A program made the translations under genes and the position numbers. This document shows positions 21,145 through 33,050 of a stretch of 64,000 nt of DNA, piece after piece; positions within the stretch are counted from its first letter, which is position 1, and every line of letters starts with the position of its first letter. Location of the stretch: contig NMRA01000119.1 of the NCBI GenBank assembly GCA_002633005.1, forward strand, positions 71,636 to 135,635, given 5' to 3'. This DNA comes from Phoronis australis (Eukaryota; Phoronida; Phoronidae). The notes beneath the pieces are model-generated. The model did not search any database, had not been told where the DNA came from, and saw nothing but the letters and a program-made list of their open reading frames with translations.

Positions 21145-23520
21145 TCACTGTTGCGGGTTATAATCATTCCTGGGAAAGTCTGGCCAATATGTCTGCACAG
21201 TTGCCTGATTCGGTGCAGTGTGTGTAGAGTATGTCAGTGTGTTACTCTGGGGAGTCGGAATCCATGAGTTGTACTGCAAATTTGTCGCTTGCACGTGGTT
21301 ATGAAGAGCATCAGCAGGTGGCGCCACATGTGCTGCGTGATTGACAGAGGCTGGAGGCAGGCTGTACATGTAGTTATGGCTAAAGATGGGAACTTGAGCA
21401 TGCACATCGCCATATTGGGTATACTGCATCGTCGTTGGCGTCTGGTGACGCTCTGCACTTGGTCCTCGATCGTGATTCATTGTTGGCATGTCCCTGCGCA
21501 TGTCCGGGATGGGCACGGTGGCAGCCGGCACAGGCTGACTACGTTTTACATTACGTGGTTTCTTTGGAGCACCTGTGGATCCATTCGCTTTGCCACATTC
21601 ATCCTGAGCATGGGGTCTCCGCTTTCGACAGCGATCTAATTGAATCTGATGCCGCTTTATGAATTTTGTGACCCAACCGTGACTGGCTTTAAACTTAGAT
21701 TCTGGGTTTTCGCTACAAACCATCGACTGTGCGTACTGACATATATCACGAATGCCAACATGTATTTTTGCCTCTTTTTTGGCATTAATCCAGTTCACAA
21801 TTTCCTGGTCCACCTTAGCACTATACGAGATGACCCTTCCACTACCAATTTTTCTACCAGTATCTTTATTTCTCTTAATGTTTGGCTTTTCGAGTTCTCG
21901 CTTCCATGCCATCACTGTCGAAACGGGCATCTTGTAATATTCAGCTGCCTTACGTAAACTGTGTTTATGCGTGAATTCCACTACTGATTTCTTAACATCC
22001 AAACTGTACTTTTTATATGGCCCACGGGGGACATTTGGGACATTACCACGCCGTTTTTTCGATCGCGGCTGACTTTCATCAGCACCTTCATCACCAACAA
22101 GTTCTTCATTATTTTTGGCAGCCTCCTTCCACTTAATAATTTTTGAAAGAGGAACCTTGAACTTCTTAGATGTCGTCCTTAAGCTATTTGACTGGGCGTA
22201 GTCCAGAATATTTTTCTTGTCTTGCGCAGAGAATTTTTTCTTTACTCTACTGCGTCTACGAATGGGGTAATTCACGTCATCATCGTCATCAACGTCATTT
22301 GGTTCGACTCCGTACTCATCACGATACTCATCACCCTCCTGACCTGTCATAAAACTTTCCGACGCAACGATCTCTGCAAAGTCGGCCAATATGTTGCCCT
22401 GATCTTCAATTTGGCTGGCAAAGTAGTCATCTGCATTGTACGTTAATGGTTTTTGCCTGCGTCTCGCTCTTAGTCTTTGAATTTTAAGAGCACAGTCATT
22501 GGGAAATACCTCAATACTGTCCGCAACATTTGGCTCTGCCTCAGCATCGCAAGTCTCTTCAGCAAGAATGTCAGCGAGAGTTTTCTCTCCACTGAAGGTA
22601 ACTTGAATGGCTCTGTCCATGATAATAGTTTTTCCTCTGGGTCGACCTCTTCTTTTTAGTTTTGTTAAGGGGACAGTCTTCTTCCATAAGCTAATAATAT
22701 TTCTTGGAACATCAAATTTTTCTGCTGCTTTGTCAAGACCGTAAACTTTAGCTTGATGAACGATACGCAATTTCTCTTCTGCACTGAATGTCTTATCGGG
22801 AAGCGCCTCATTGGTGGTTTCCTCATGCGTATCAGGCAGCAGATCTGACACAAGCCCCCGTTTGGCTACTTCTGCAAGACTCTCTGAACTGCCATTACCA
22901 TCAGCTCCTGCCGAACTTAGTTCACAGTTCATTTCCTTGTTATCTCCAACCAGATTGATCTCATCAACAGCAGTTGAAGGCTGCACAGTATCAGCTTCTG
23001 GAGGGGGAGATGCTGGATTTTCTGTTATCCTCTCGACATTGTAATGATTGGACACATCACGATTCTCATTTTCCGATGCCAGTTTTTCATCAGGAGTTAT
23101 AACTGCTCGTTCATCGGTTTTTGGGTAAGAGTCGGATATTGGTTGGTTGTGTACGTAGACAACTTGTGGTTGCTGCAAATGTGTCAAGTAATCATGGGTG
23201 GTAGTCTGTGGGTATGTAGGGGAACTGTTGGTCTGCACTGAGATGAAATGGGCGGCTGTGTCCTCTTCGCGTGGCGGCACAAACGGATTGGAGAGAGGAA
23301 TCCCTTCGGGATGATGCGACAAAAGAGTGTGATGGTCGAAATGTTCACGCGGCAGAAAAGCTGGGGAGAGATGCAGCTGGTCTGTGACACCTTGTGGATG
23401 TTGATGAAAAGCAGACGGCATGGTTAATGGAGGTCTGTTGTTGTATAGGTCAGCCATCTGAGAGTGAGTGAAGTGAGCATTGGTAGGATGGCGAAATGGG
23501 TCAGCGTCTGATTCTGTCAT
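21145..23520 (-). CDS. 791-residue Psq/CENP-B-type HTH DNA-binding protein with AT-hook
   Basis: One uninterrupted coding exon. The acceptor TTTAAACTTTCAG sits one base before the ATG, so an upstream 5' UTR exon is expected. Residues 1-130 are rich in His, Pro and Gln. Three related Psq-like helix-turn-helix repeats follow, at about 245-282 (FSAEEKLRIVHQAKVYGLDK), 430-466 (FSAQDKKNILDYAQSNSLRT) and 505-542 (YSLDVKKSVVEFTHKHSLRK). An AT-hook (KRRGRPRGK) lies at 289-297. Residues 566-632 resemble the Tc5/CENP-B-type second HTH (VDQEIVNWINAKKEAKIHVG...WVTKFIKRHQIQLDR). Acidic and basic linkers (DDDDDV at 411-416, KKRRG at 488-492) suggest nuclear localisation. No DDE catalytic domain follows; the last 150 residues are Pro/Gln/His-rich and low in complexity. 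This points to a host protein derived from a pogo-like transposase, perhaps a transcription or chromatin factor. The target is unknown. Confidence 0.9.
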   Translation of the reverse strand: MTESDADPFRHPTNAHFTHSQMADLYNNRPPLTMPSAFHQHPQGVTDQLHLSPAFLPREHFDHHTLLSHHPEGIPLSNPFVPPREEDTAAHFISVQTNSSPTYPQTTTHDYLTHLQQPQVVYVHNQPISDSYPKTDERAVITPDEKLASENENRDVSNHYNVERITENPASPPPEADTVQPSTAVDEINLVGDNKEMNCELSSAGADGNGSSESLAEVAKRGLVSDLLPDTHEETTNEALPDKTFSAEEKLRIVHQAKVYGLDKAAEKFDVPRNIISLWKKTVPLTKLKRRGRPRGKTIIMDRAIQVTFSGEKTLADILAEETCDAEAEPNVADSIEVFPNDCALKIQRLRARRRQKPLTYNADDYFASQIEDQGNILADFAEIVASESFMTGQEGDEYRDEYGVEPNDVDDDDDVNYPIRRRSRVKKKFSAQDKKNILDYAQSNSLRTTSKKFKVPLSKIIKWKEAAKNNEELVGDEGADESQPRSKKRRGNVPNVPRGPYKKYSLDVKKSVVEFTHKHSLRKAAEYYKMPVSTVMAWKRELEKPNIKRNKDTGRKIGSGRVISYSAKVDQEIVNWINAKKEAKIHVGIRDICQYAQSMVCSENPESKFKASHGWVTKFIKRHQIQLDRCRKRRPHAQDECGKANGSTGAPKKPRNVKRSQPVPAATVPIPDMRRDMPTMNHDRGPSAERHQTPTTMQYTQYGDVHAQVPIFSHNYMYSLPPASVNHAAHVAPPADALHNHVQATNLQYNSWIPTPQSNTLTYSTHTAPNQATVQTYWPDFPRNDYNPQQ

Positions 23521-24103
23521 ACTGAAAGTTTAAAATGAAAAAACAATATCAGACACCAATAACAATTAATAGACTACTGCAGCACATAAACATGGAAACT
23601 ATCCTATGGTGACTAAAACCTTGAAAACACATTATCACTCTACCTAAATGTTTAGACTGAATATTTGAGTATTTCACGATAACTGCAGAGTCCAACCAGC
23701 CTTATAATGGGGAAGTCAACACATTCGTGTGATATGTTTACTGAAATTGTGATTTGCCTGATATCCTAGAAGTATATGTAGCAACTCATCCTTGGTTATT
23801 TACGCACATAACTTTGCTGACGAGCGACAATGGGTCCAATTCATGGCATCAAGATTCTAAGTCACGTTTCAAGCACAATAACTATAACAACTCACGTGGT
23901 CAACAGTAAACAGAGACTTATATTTAAAACTGACACCAACATCAATATTAAGAATTGCATGAACAAACACCACGGAAACAATGACTAATATCGAACTGCA
24001 TCTAGTTATGGTAAATCTTTTTTGGCTGTAAAAAACTCCAAAAACATTCCTTTTCCCCTTCAAAACACAGGTAGGTTATTGCTGTCTGGAGTCACTCAGT
24101 TGT
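23521..24103. other. Upstream intron/5' flank of the 791-residue gene
   Basis: It begins with the splice acceptor for the coding exon. No other feature was recognised. Confidence 0.4.
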
Positions 24104-24940
24104 TTTTATGTGCCCACATGTGGGCGCATTATGCCGTCATCTCTGTCCATCCATCTGTCCACTGCTGTATCTCCAAAACCCCTAGAGGTATATGTTCATA
24201 AAATTATTTTACAGATATGTTCCTTTCATGGATGGGACGGCATGAGCGAATTTTTGGACTGATCTCACTACCAGTGTGCCCCTTAAATTAGTGTCAACTT
24301 TAATTTTTACGTTTGCCTCTGTATCTTCGATATTCCTCAACGGATTTTCATGAAAGTTGGCATATAGGTATCTATTACAAAGATGACATCACCTTCACAT
24401 TTTCAAAATGGATTTAACATATTTTCCGCCACCTAGTGGCCATTTTCACAGTTTGCGAGTCTGGTTTTTGTCATCTGCCAAACCGCTGTAAGGTGGTAAT
24501 GAAATTAGACAAATGTGTTGCTAGTGGGAAGAGGATAACTGACGATGATTTTTGGATGGCTCCGACTAAAGTGGCTCCTTCTAGTGGCAGTTTTGTTTTG
24601 TTTTGCATCCATGGCTGTATCTCCTAAACTCTCTGCAGGATCTTAATTATTAAATTTGGCAAGTGTATTTATATGAAGGCGACATCATGTGATCACGACT
24701 TTCACACAGATCCAACAACCACTGTGCCCCCTAGTGGAAATTTTATTTTTTCCATTTTCCTCAGTATCTTTGGAGTTCCTTGATGGATTTTTATGAAATT
24801 AGGTAGATTTCTATTAAAGAGGTGGTGACATCTTTTCGTTTCCAGATGGACTTGGCAAAGTGCATGCTACCTAGTGCCTGTTTTTTATTTTTTAAGTCAG
24901 TTTTTGGCATCCGCCTGTCGGCCAAAACACTCTTGATCTA
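24104..24940 (+). repeat. Non-coding repeat with ~146-bp period and CTCF-like motifs (copy 1, truncated)
   Basis: It starts with TGTGCCCACATGTGGGCGCA and contains repeated blocks such as GCTGTATCTCC, CGGATTTTCATGAAA and GCCACCTAGTGGCCATTTT. CTAG cores lie at 24433, 24581, 24731 and 24871, so the spacing is 148, 150 and 140 bp. The reverse strand of two cores reads CCACTAGGTGGCG and CCACTAGGGGGCAC, which match the CTCF consensus. It is homologous to 44617-46068. Confidence 0.8.
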
Positions 24941-26376
24941 AGTATTTCCTCTATCAGCTGATTGTGTGATATCTATTTTTTAATTAGTAGTTTTTAATTG
25001 GGTGAATTAATATAACAAAACATACAAAGCTAGGATGACAAAATTGTTAAAAGTTATACAGAATGTAGCAAATTTTGTTTATTCGAGCTTTCAAAATCAC
25101 ACTTTTGATATTATTGAAGAAGAAACCATTTTTAATTTTGTAATGCTTTTTGGTGCACCTGAAGTGAAGTTCAATAAAACCCACATTACATGGATTCGAC
25201 GTGACCAAGAGATATTACTGAAATGTCCAATTTAAAAGACAAGCTGAAATTTGTCTTATTGGTAGGGCATCAAGTGCGTAATTTTGTCCAAGCCGAGTGA
25301 AAATTTGGCCAAGGCAAGCCAACTTGTGCCAATTACGTTTTACCGTACATACTTTCTGGTATCATTTGAAAATTTGGAGCCTGTAATTAATATATTAGAT
25401 CAAACTTTATCAAACTGGAAATTAAAGCGGTTATTTTTTACTGGATGGAAATCTAAGGTTTTTTTTAGTTGGTAGAGGCAGACCCAGTCCACTGAGCTAA
25501 TTCATTTCACACTACTCATTATGGTTTAGACAACTTTCCAATCACTGAAATACATATCACACAGTGAAGTTCCATTACCCTACACTAACTGCATTGTATT
25601 ACCGAAAGTGTATTCTGTGACAGTAACCCTGGAAATCCAATTTGACGCCTGTTACTACGTATACCGTATCTCATTCGGCTACTGCAGACATGTAGTCAAA
25701 TCTAAAATTTTAAACACTGCATGATTACACCAGTCTCCCCTAACTCAACTCTGGCTATTCCGGCCATTTTGATCACGCCCTAAAAATTCAAACACACACG
25801 ACTTATGTCTCGTATCGGATCAGAATGAGCTTATACATTACAGTGCTTCAGTGTTCAATATAACGGCTTATCAAGTAAAAACACACCATTTCGAAAAATC
25901 ATTTTAAGTAATATTCTAAGCATTATTTACGAATCTGCAAGCTTGACCTAGAAAATATCGTTCCCGAACAATGCCCAATATTTCGATCACAATGTCGAGC
26001 ACACTTGCGCAGTTTCGGGATTACTTTTCAATCCATCAGACTTTAATACCGTACTGTTATCATTTGGAAGAAGTAGTTGCACACCTTTGACATCGGACTA
26101 CCCACCTGAGGTTGTACCAACAACGATTATGGTACTATTCTGGCTCCAATTTTTGGAATATTTTGAGAATGTCGGTGATCTAAATATGGCGTACGTTGTC
26201 GAAAGCGTCACCTGGTATCGAAAATAAAAACTAAATGGAATAGCCTAACGCACGGCAGATCAGCCGATGGGCGCGGATCCAGGCGCGGATCCCGGGAACA
26301 GTAGTGCCCGAGAGACAAGAGATGTTGTAGTATTCATTCACAAATTGGTCAGTGAGTTATCTGGCTGAAAGTTTAG

Positions 26377-26377
<1 letters not shown>
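24941..26377. other. No gene or named repeat seen
   Basis: Short chance ORFs only, none with family motifs or good splice sites. Confidence 0.4.
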
Positions 26378-26438
<61 letters not shown>

Positions 26439-26483
26439 GCGCGTGTGCGCGTGTGCACGTGTGCGTGTGTGCGTGTGTGTGCA
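26378..26483. repeat. (TG)n/(GC-interrupted) microsatellite
   Basis: About 106 bp of strictly alternating pyrimidine and purine: pure TG, then TGCG and TGCACG variants at the right end. Confidence 0.98.
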
Positions 26484-28520
26484 GTTAGCATGAAAATCAT
26501 CATAAGAAAACGACAAGATTCGGCTCACTAGGCGGCGTCGGGTCAATGAGGCAAAACTAGTAGTCACGCCCACTTAATTATTAGCCATGGTACATTAGAC
26601 GCACACCATCACAAAGCCTCTAACTGTTGTCAAGGTGTGATCAGCTTATCTTGTTTCCACTGAGATGAATATGGCGGGCTACACGCTCTTCGACACAGCT
26701 TTTTCACACTCAGTGTCGCGTCCAGTAAAAACGATAATATGGTTTTGCATGATTTTCTCCATGTCAAAAATGGTCCCCGATTTCATTGTAAAAAGTTACC
26801 AATATCTATTAAATTAGTAATTAGTCTTATTTATAATTACGTTTTATGACGGGCCAGAGCAGCAGCAGCATGCATGTAGGCCTATATGTCACAAACTCAA
26901 TTTCCGGACCGCTGAGTGCATATTGCCTAGCTGTGATTTTGGGTTTACGTCCACCAGTACTGGTAGCGTCATGACTTCGGTACCGAGGGAGGGGGGACGG
27001 TCCTACTTCAGTATAGTTTTGTGAATTCGGGAAAATCAAAAAACATGCCACCCAATCGGAGAATATGGTTCTAAAAGGGGATAGCTTTAGTGAGCGGCCG
27101 TGGAAAAGGTGAAACTTTTTTCACCATGTCGTAAGGGTAATGGAAAAAATATCACTGTACGCAGATGCAGGCCCATATAGTAACTTAAGAAATATTAGGA
27201 GAACACGCTGACGAATTTTACTTCGCCTTACTTTTGCCACCAGTGTCCGGCAAATTTCAGATTCCTCCCTATCGCAATTTCTGCCTTGCCCCTCCCCCCG
27301 CGGCCCCCCTCGCTGGATTAGTAATCAACCGAATTTCGCAACCCGTCACCATGAGGGTGTTAGCTTTGCTTTTTGGCTAATTGAAAGGCAAACCCCGGAG
27401 AGGTAGAGTCACCAGAAACTAAATTGCGTCCCCGTCTGTTAACAAAATTTTACAAGGAAGAAGCCATTGCGATCATTATGCGTTTAGGGTGTCATATTGA
27501 CCTTTAGGATCCCAAAAAGATACGCTTCAGTCCAAAAGCACTCCTGGGCCCAGACGTAAATTACGAAGCGTCTTACGCACTCTGCGAAATCAGGAGAAAT
27601 GACAGGACCAGAAATAGCATCACTTTGGAATTAAGTAGACGGAACATCATGTCGGAGTCTTCAGTCGGAGAATGAAAACTAGGCCTCATGTCAATCACTT
27701 TATTGATGTCCACTAGGAAAGTTCATTTTATTAAGGTCATGCTTTGAAAGTACACTTTGAAAAGATGCAGTTTCGGGTGTTTATGATGCACTGCCTTTGG
27801 GGTGGTCTAAAATCCCTTGCTGGGGGGTCTTAGGATTCCCGCAAAGGTCGAATCCGAGGCGCGTGGCGCCGAGCGGGGGGAGGTCGCCGAGGGGGTTTCT
27901 CCCCTCCCGTGTAAGACAATTGTTGTGTTTTTGTAGCCAAATAGTGAAATTTCCATGCATCCTGGTAAGTTTCTGACACTTAACATGTCTCTTGAGTTTT
28001 CTTAAGATAATTTAAAACCCTTCTCGATTTTGTCCCATGAACGTGGCTCATAAGTTTCGTGAAACCATATTTGTGCACATCTGGGTATGAGTCACGCTAC
28101 TAGCAAAAATTTTTGTTGGAACATCTGCTTACACACACCTTTTTAGCATACGAAAAGTCGTATATGAAAAGTGTGGTGTGTGTTTGGGGTTTAGACAACT
28201 ACCAAATATTCAAGAGCATAAGGAGCACCGACGGGGCGTAAAAATTGAATATCAGATGATCGCGTAACAGCAGCCTCAAGTTGTTTAAGAATGAAGACTT
28301 GTACTGTTAGTCCGGAAATAAACTTGTGTTCTGTCTCGTTACGAGAAAAACTGGCGAACGATGGTGCTCTCAGCTCACAGTCTATTATTTAACAGCGACA
28401 ATAAACAATTAAGTATCACTTTATTAAGCTGAATCACGTTGACAACAATTGTAAAACGTCAAATGTATCAAGAAACAAATCATCTGAAAACAGTTTCACG
28501 AAACCAGAACATTCTGTACA
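26484..28520. other. Intergenic, no gene seen
   Basis: It contains a GC-rich patch at 27840-27910 (GAGGCGCGTGGCGCCGAGCG, GGGGAGGTCGCC) resembling the interior of the CAGTGGCGG-type MITEs. No coding exons were recognised. Confidence 0.35.
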
Positions 28521-28544
28521 CCGTGGTGAAAAGGTATACAGGAC

Positions 28545-28830
28545 CACATGAGTTCGCAGAGGGACCAGATGTACACTGAGAGTACACAAAAAGGCTGGCC
28601 TGGTCCGTCACGAGACCAAAAGTACACCTCTGCTTATTATCCCTTCAAAAATAGTCGATCTGCCGCGGGACCAAACAGTACTGGCTGAGATAAATAGTTT
28701 TACAAAAGCACACTTTGGTAAAAAAACTCACAAGACTAGTTCGCTGAGGGATCAGAAGTACACTGAAACTCAATATCTACACAAATCAAGCTGGCCTGAT
28801 CCGTCGCGAGACCTAAAGTGTACTATGCAA
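28545..28830. repeat. Diverged tandem duplication, unit about 190 bp
   Basis: TTCGCAGAGGGACCAGATGT and GGCTGGCCTGGTCCGTCACG at about 28552-28615 recur as TTCGCTGAGGGATCAGAAGT and GCTGGCCTGATCCGTCGCGA at about 28740-28812. Confidence 0.65.
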
Positions 28831-29209
28831 AAAATTTTGAATTGAAAACTTCTCTCTAGACACTTTTTAATGCCCAGTGGTAGCTCATACGTGTATTTTA
28901 TACATCTGGTCGTCAACTGCTACGAGAGGTTGTTTAAGAAGGGTTTTCACACCGTTCTGTAGTACTCACTGGAAGAAACAAGTATTGAGTACAAATTTAA
29001 CTACGCACTACGTGAAATAGATTTTGGATATGAAGCACATAGAGCCAAGTGGAAATACAAACCAGAATCAGTTTCTGTGCGCTCGTAGACCCTCTGCTGT
29101 ACTGGGTAAATTTGACATGACCAAAAATATTTTCTATTTCGTTTTCATTGTACACAAGCATAAAAAACCGACATTATGTACAAACTGTATAGAGTTATAA
29201 CTTATTACG

Positions 29210-29606
29210 TGGTGTTTCTCCAGGAAAGTTAGTCCTATCTTGCTGTTGTCTGGACTGCCGAGGAATCTGTATATCGGATCCAATGGTTTGCTTGTCTTGG
29301 AACCATTCTACCCAGACATCTTCGATGTTTGTTCCCAACGCTTGCACTTCGTCAACTGCTGTGTCAAAGAGCTTATAAGCCTCTACAATGTCAGCATCTC
29401 GTTTGGCAGCTCAGTTGGCACTAAGCCCCCTGAGGTTGCCAAGTCCATTCAAAAGACTTACATGCGTAACTAAAATTAATTTGATCCGTTCGTCATGAAT
29501 TATTTCAAACCTAGAAGATGTATCCCAGGACCTATTTGCATCTCTTGCAATTTTCGGAATACACGTCCCAATGTCTGAACGCTTGAAACCCCAAGTACTA
29601 ACATCA
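29210..29606 (-). pseudogene. hAT transposase relic (52-kDa repressor/ZMYM-like type)
   Basis: One minus-strand frame stays open for about 130 codons with a single stop. It reads RDADIVEAYKLFDTAVDEVQ, then IPRQSRQQQDRTNFPGETP. The pattern DI..A...V...L, followed by PR...RQ..R.N.P...P, is typical of the middle of hAT transposases of the THAP0/ZMYM/KIAA1586-like group. N- and C-terminal parts were not found. It is a fragment without function as a transposase. Confidence 0.6.
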
Positions 29607-30203
29607 AATAAATACCCATGGGCATGGGCGTTTCATCGGGTGGGCCTTTCTGCGGAAATTCCCAGTATAGAAGACAGCAGTGGTGTTTATTGCAGGTAGA
29701 AAGACGGTAGGTGTTGAGGTTGGAACTAGGGCTCCTTACGAGGCCTATTGAACATCAAACGAGTCCCGCAAGACTTTTGCTGTGAAAATACAGCCTCCCT
29801 GCAATTTCTGGTACTGTGCGAATTCGGTCACTTTGTCAATGTGAGTGCCCCCTTGGTCATTCTTTGAATAGACATAACTTGTTAGAGTGCATCTTCAAAC
29901 GGACTCGCGACCAGACCACGGCGCCCACGACAATAGCAATTCTTCGGAAAACGAGTTCTTTTCAAAAATATTACATGTACATGTACACTGTATGATAATG
30001 GGCAAGACAACTTTACTATACACCAGTCAAATTCGAGTTACAAACGTGTGGAGAATAATAAAATGACACGGCATGACAGATGAGGAAAAAACGATGCACG
30101 TCAATTCGCCTGAATATCAGGGTTGCGGCACCGCAGTATTTCCCCTGATTAAATTAAAACATATCTTAGAGTAAAGAAGCTAGGTAGTATAGAGCTGCCC
30201 TTT
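29607..30203. other. No gene seen
   Basis: No motif-bearing ORF or convincing repeat was recognised. Confidence 0.35.
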
Positions 30204-30524
30204 CAGCGGTGGATCCATCTAAACCGCTTGGCTACTTCAGAAGTGTCGACGGAAGCGCGCGCACAATTGATCTCCGCGCGTTTTGCCGATGAGCCACGAA
30301 GAATCGAAATGCGTTGATTTTCATAACAGCAATTCCAAATGCAAAAAATGTATTTTCAGAGTGAACCACCCCCTTAATGTTTTCCAAGTTGGTTTGCTTG
30401 GGGTTTTCACACGCTGACGGTGTCGTTTTTGTTTTGCTGAAGACGTTTTTGTTTTTTTATTTTTGAGTCCTGGCCCAAGGGGTGAGGGCTTAAAACCCCT
30501 GAACCCCCCGTAAATCCGCCACTG
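30204..30524. mobile_element. Probable CAGTGGCGGAT-type hAT MITE
   Basis: The right end reads GTAAATCCGCCACTG, the inverted terminal sequence of this family. A degenerate left end (CAGCGGTGGATCCATCTAAA) lies at 30204. The interior includes GGGGTGAGGGCTTAAAACCC. Confidence 0.45.
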
Positions 30525-31878
30525 AAATGAAGTTTTTTTCTTTTTTATGAATAAAGTCGAATGGGTTGTGCAGTATTTTTATTTCACTGTACTTTTTCAA
30601 AAAAAGGAAAATCTACATGAGACGAGGAAAATGATCCCTTGCGAAGGTGAATACTAAATAAGAGAACATTGAATTTCATTACAACTTGGAGCAGTGAATT
30701 TCTACGCATGTGTTTTGTTCAGTAATTTTACTTAGGAGGTGTCAGGTTTAATTTGCTCAACATTTTTCCATGTCCAAAAGCCATTTGAAAGCCAAGAGAC
30801 GAGGTGATTTGAGACAATTATTTTTATATCCGAAATAATTTATTCATTCAAGCGCTTCGTATATACGCTTAGGCTCATTTGCCTAATCGCCTGTAGGTGT
30901 AGGCGGGTCGTATCCTTTGTACAGGCGCATGCCTCGTTGTGGATGCAGGCACATCCGTTGTCCTAGGCGACAAGCGTATAATCGTGCCCGTGCGAAACAC
31001 TTCTACGCGACTTCGTTTGTCGGCTTCAGCGCATGTCCTACATTATAAGTCAGGTAAGACGTTCTCCCTTGGGAAGTTTTATGTGATTTGTAGGAATAAT
31101 AGGTAAAAAACTTCATTGACAAAATGATGCAAAATTATTCTTCATGTTTTCATATTTTTAAGCGATGAACAAAACTAATATGTTATTAACTGAAGCGGAT
31201 TTAAATATTGGATAATGTTCAGAAGGGAGTTAATGTATTGTTTGATTGACTTCAACCATTTAATTGGCCTATCCAGTAAAAACAAAGTAAACGCCAACAA
31301 TTTTCAACTGAAAAATCAAATATGTTTAAAATTACTGGCACAATCTATAATGCATGTACATGCATCACATCTAGACGTGTTGTGCGAGTGTATGTTGTTT
31401 GCTAGATTCGTCACTACATTCCACCAGCCACGTAGGGAAACCGCCCGAAATTCGTGATTTTTTTTTTTCAACTGATTATAACTGCAGTCACATTCATTAT
31501 CTTAGTCACAATTTGATGCCGAGGCTTATACTCCTTATAGCCTATCTGTCTGACAACTACGTTCGGAGCAATGGTACAACACTAAACAACTTTTCTCCAT
31601 CAAATACACTTACACGTTGGAGAAACCTTCATGAAATCTCCATTTCTGTGATGGATCGAAGCACGATTCTTCAAAACGGGCTGAGCACAGCGTGGCCCCT
31701 GAACTGATTGCTTGTAACAATGTGTACTGTCATACCCGTGTTCCACGCACGAATCTGCTATTTCGGGGCTATCTTAGGGTCTAATGAAAACAAAAAAACT
31801 GAAATATTTTCTGTCCTATTGCTATTACTGTATCCTCCACACAAGCAGCTTTTCATAATACTGAGTCGAACTCAGGTA
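30525..31878. other. No gene seen; GC-rich imperfect hairpin near 30850-31020
   Basis: Around 30850-31020, TATACGCTTAGGC on the left and GCGACAAGCGTATA on the right form loose inverted repeats around several TAGGCG words. It is a possible fold-back element. Nothing else was recognised. Confidence 0.3.
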
Positions 31879-31948
31879 CATGGGCGATGCACCACAGGGG
31901 TCTGAGGGGGCTTTAGCCTCCACTATTTTCAGTGCTGCGCCGCCCATG
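31879..31948. mobile_element. 70-bp palindromic MITE (CATGGGCG...CGCCCATG), copy 1
   Basis: The ends are inverted (CATGGGCG and CGCCCATG) and the interior is GGGGGCTTTAGCCTCC, a smaller hairpin, followed by TTTTCAGTGCTG. A second copy is at 37931-37999. Confidence 0.7.
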
Positions 31949-32631
31949 TTTTGAGACTACCATATATGGCTTGTTGCTGGAGTAAGTGAACTCCATGGCG
32001 GAGACGGATCCACTGATGATGTCACAGAAATTTATTTTTTGTGTTTATTTTTTGACTGAAAGTACAAAAATTGTTGCTAACCAAATTCAAGCATTTATGA
32101 CCATGGTGTGAAAGTTTTAAAGCATACCTTGAGTAGTTTCATCGTACTATCATGATTCCGTGAACCCAATATCCTGACAGCCCGTTGTTCGGACGAGCCA
32201 TTGTTTCGACAGAAATATAGTCTGACAGATTACGCAATAAGTTCAAACAAGGCCTCATCTCTGAATTGTGTTGTATACCGGTACGTTGTTGATGATTTTT
32301 ATGCTTACTTATTTAATGCATAAACCTCATGGGAGATCATTTTAAAAACCACATGATATAACTGAAGCAAAAGTTGCACTGACTTTCTCTCCTTGCTTTT
32401 TGGCAGAATTCTTTGCAAATGATACAAAATCTCTGACCTGCAACACCTAAACTCTGGCAGACGTGTATTTTGCATTTTTCCGTAGTTTCATCGTAGTCCA
32501 CAAAGCTTTGTGGAAGAAATATAATTATCGCTCTGGAAAGTTCATTGTCACAAGTTACTTTAGACGCATGGCTGGTCACTGAGTTGTTTAATAAAAGTTT
32601 GTGATGTTCATATTGTTTAATAGCGTTCCAA

Positions 32632-32735
32632 CAGTGCTGTAGTGGGGCGTACGCGCACGTAGGCGCAGCCAACCTCCTCTACATTTTAAGGTAGCGCCTA
32701 AACGCGCCGTACGTGACGGTTAAGTGGGGCGTAGT
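32632..32735. mobile_element. Partial CAGTGCTGTAG-type hAT MITE
   Basis: The left end CAGTGCTGTAGTGGGGCGTA and the interior CGTAGGCGCAGCCAACC match the complete copy at 44411-44549. The right end is not recognisable. Confidence 0.6.
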
Positions 32736-33050
32736 ATTGATGTTCTAGCCCGTATTGGAATATATTTTACGATTGCATTTAAAACAATAAATTGAATACA
32801 AAATTTAGTTTTCATGAAATCGAGGTTTCCTTTCATAGTTTTAATATAGTACAGATACTCACAACGTCGTGTCGCTAATAAATCTTCAATCTTTTTACAA
32901 GGTTGACGAGTCTAAATTCAAAATGGCGGCGATTACGTGTAGTAGGATTGCAAGAATTATTTTGAAAATTTAGCTTCAAATAGAACATTTTCGATGAATT
33001 TGAATATTGCTGTATACGAATAGATCAGGTCAAAATATGTTGCTACGTTT

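Noticed and set aside
21289-21639. 116-residue plus-strand ORF
   Set aside because: It is antisense to the 791-residue gene and has no independent support.
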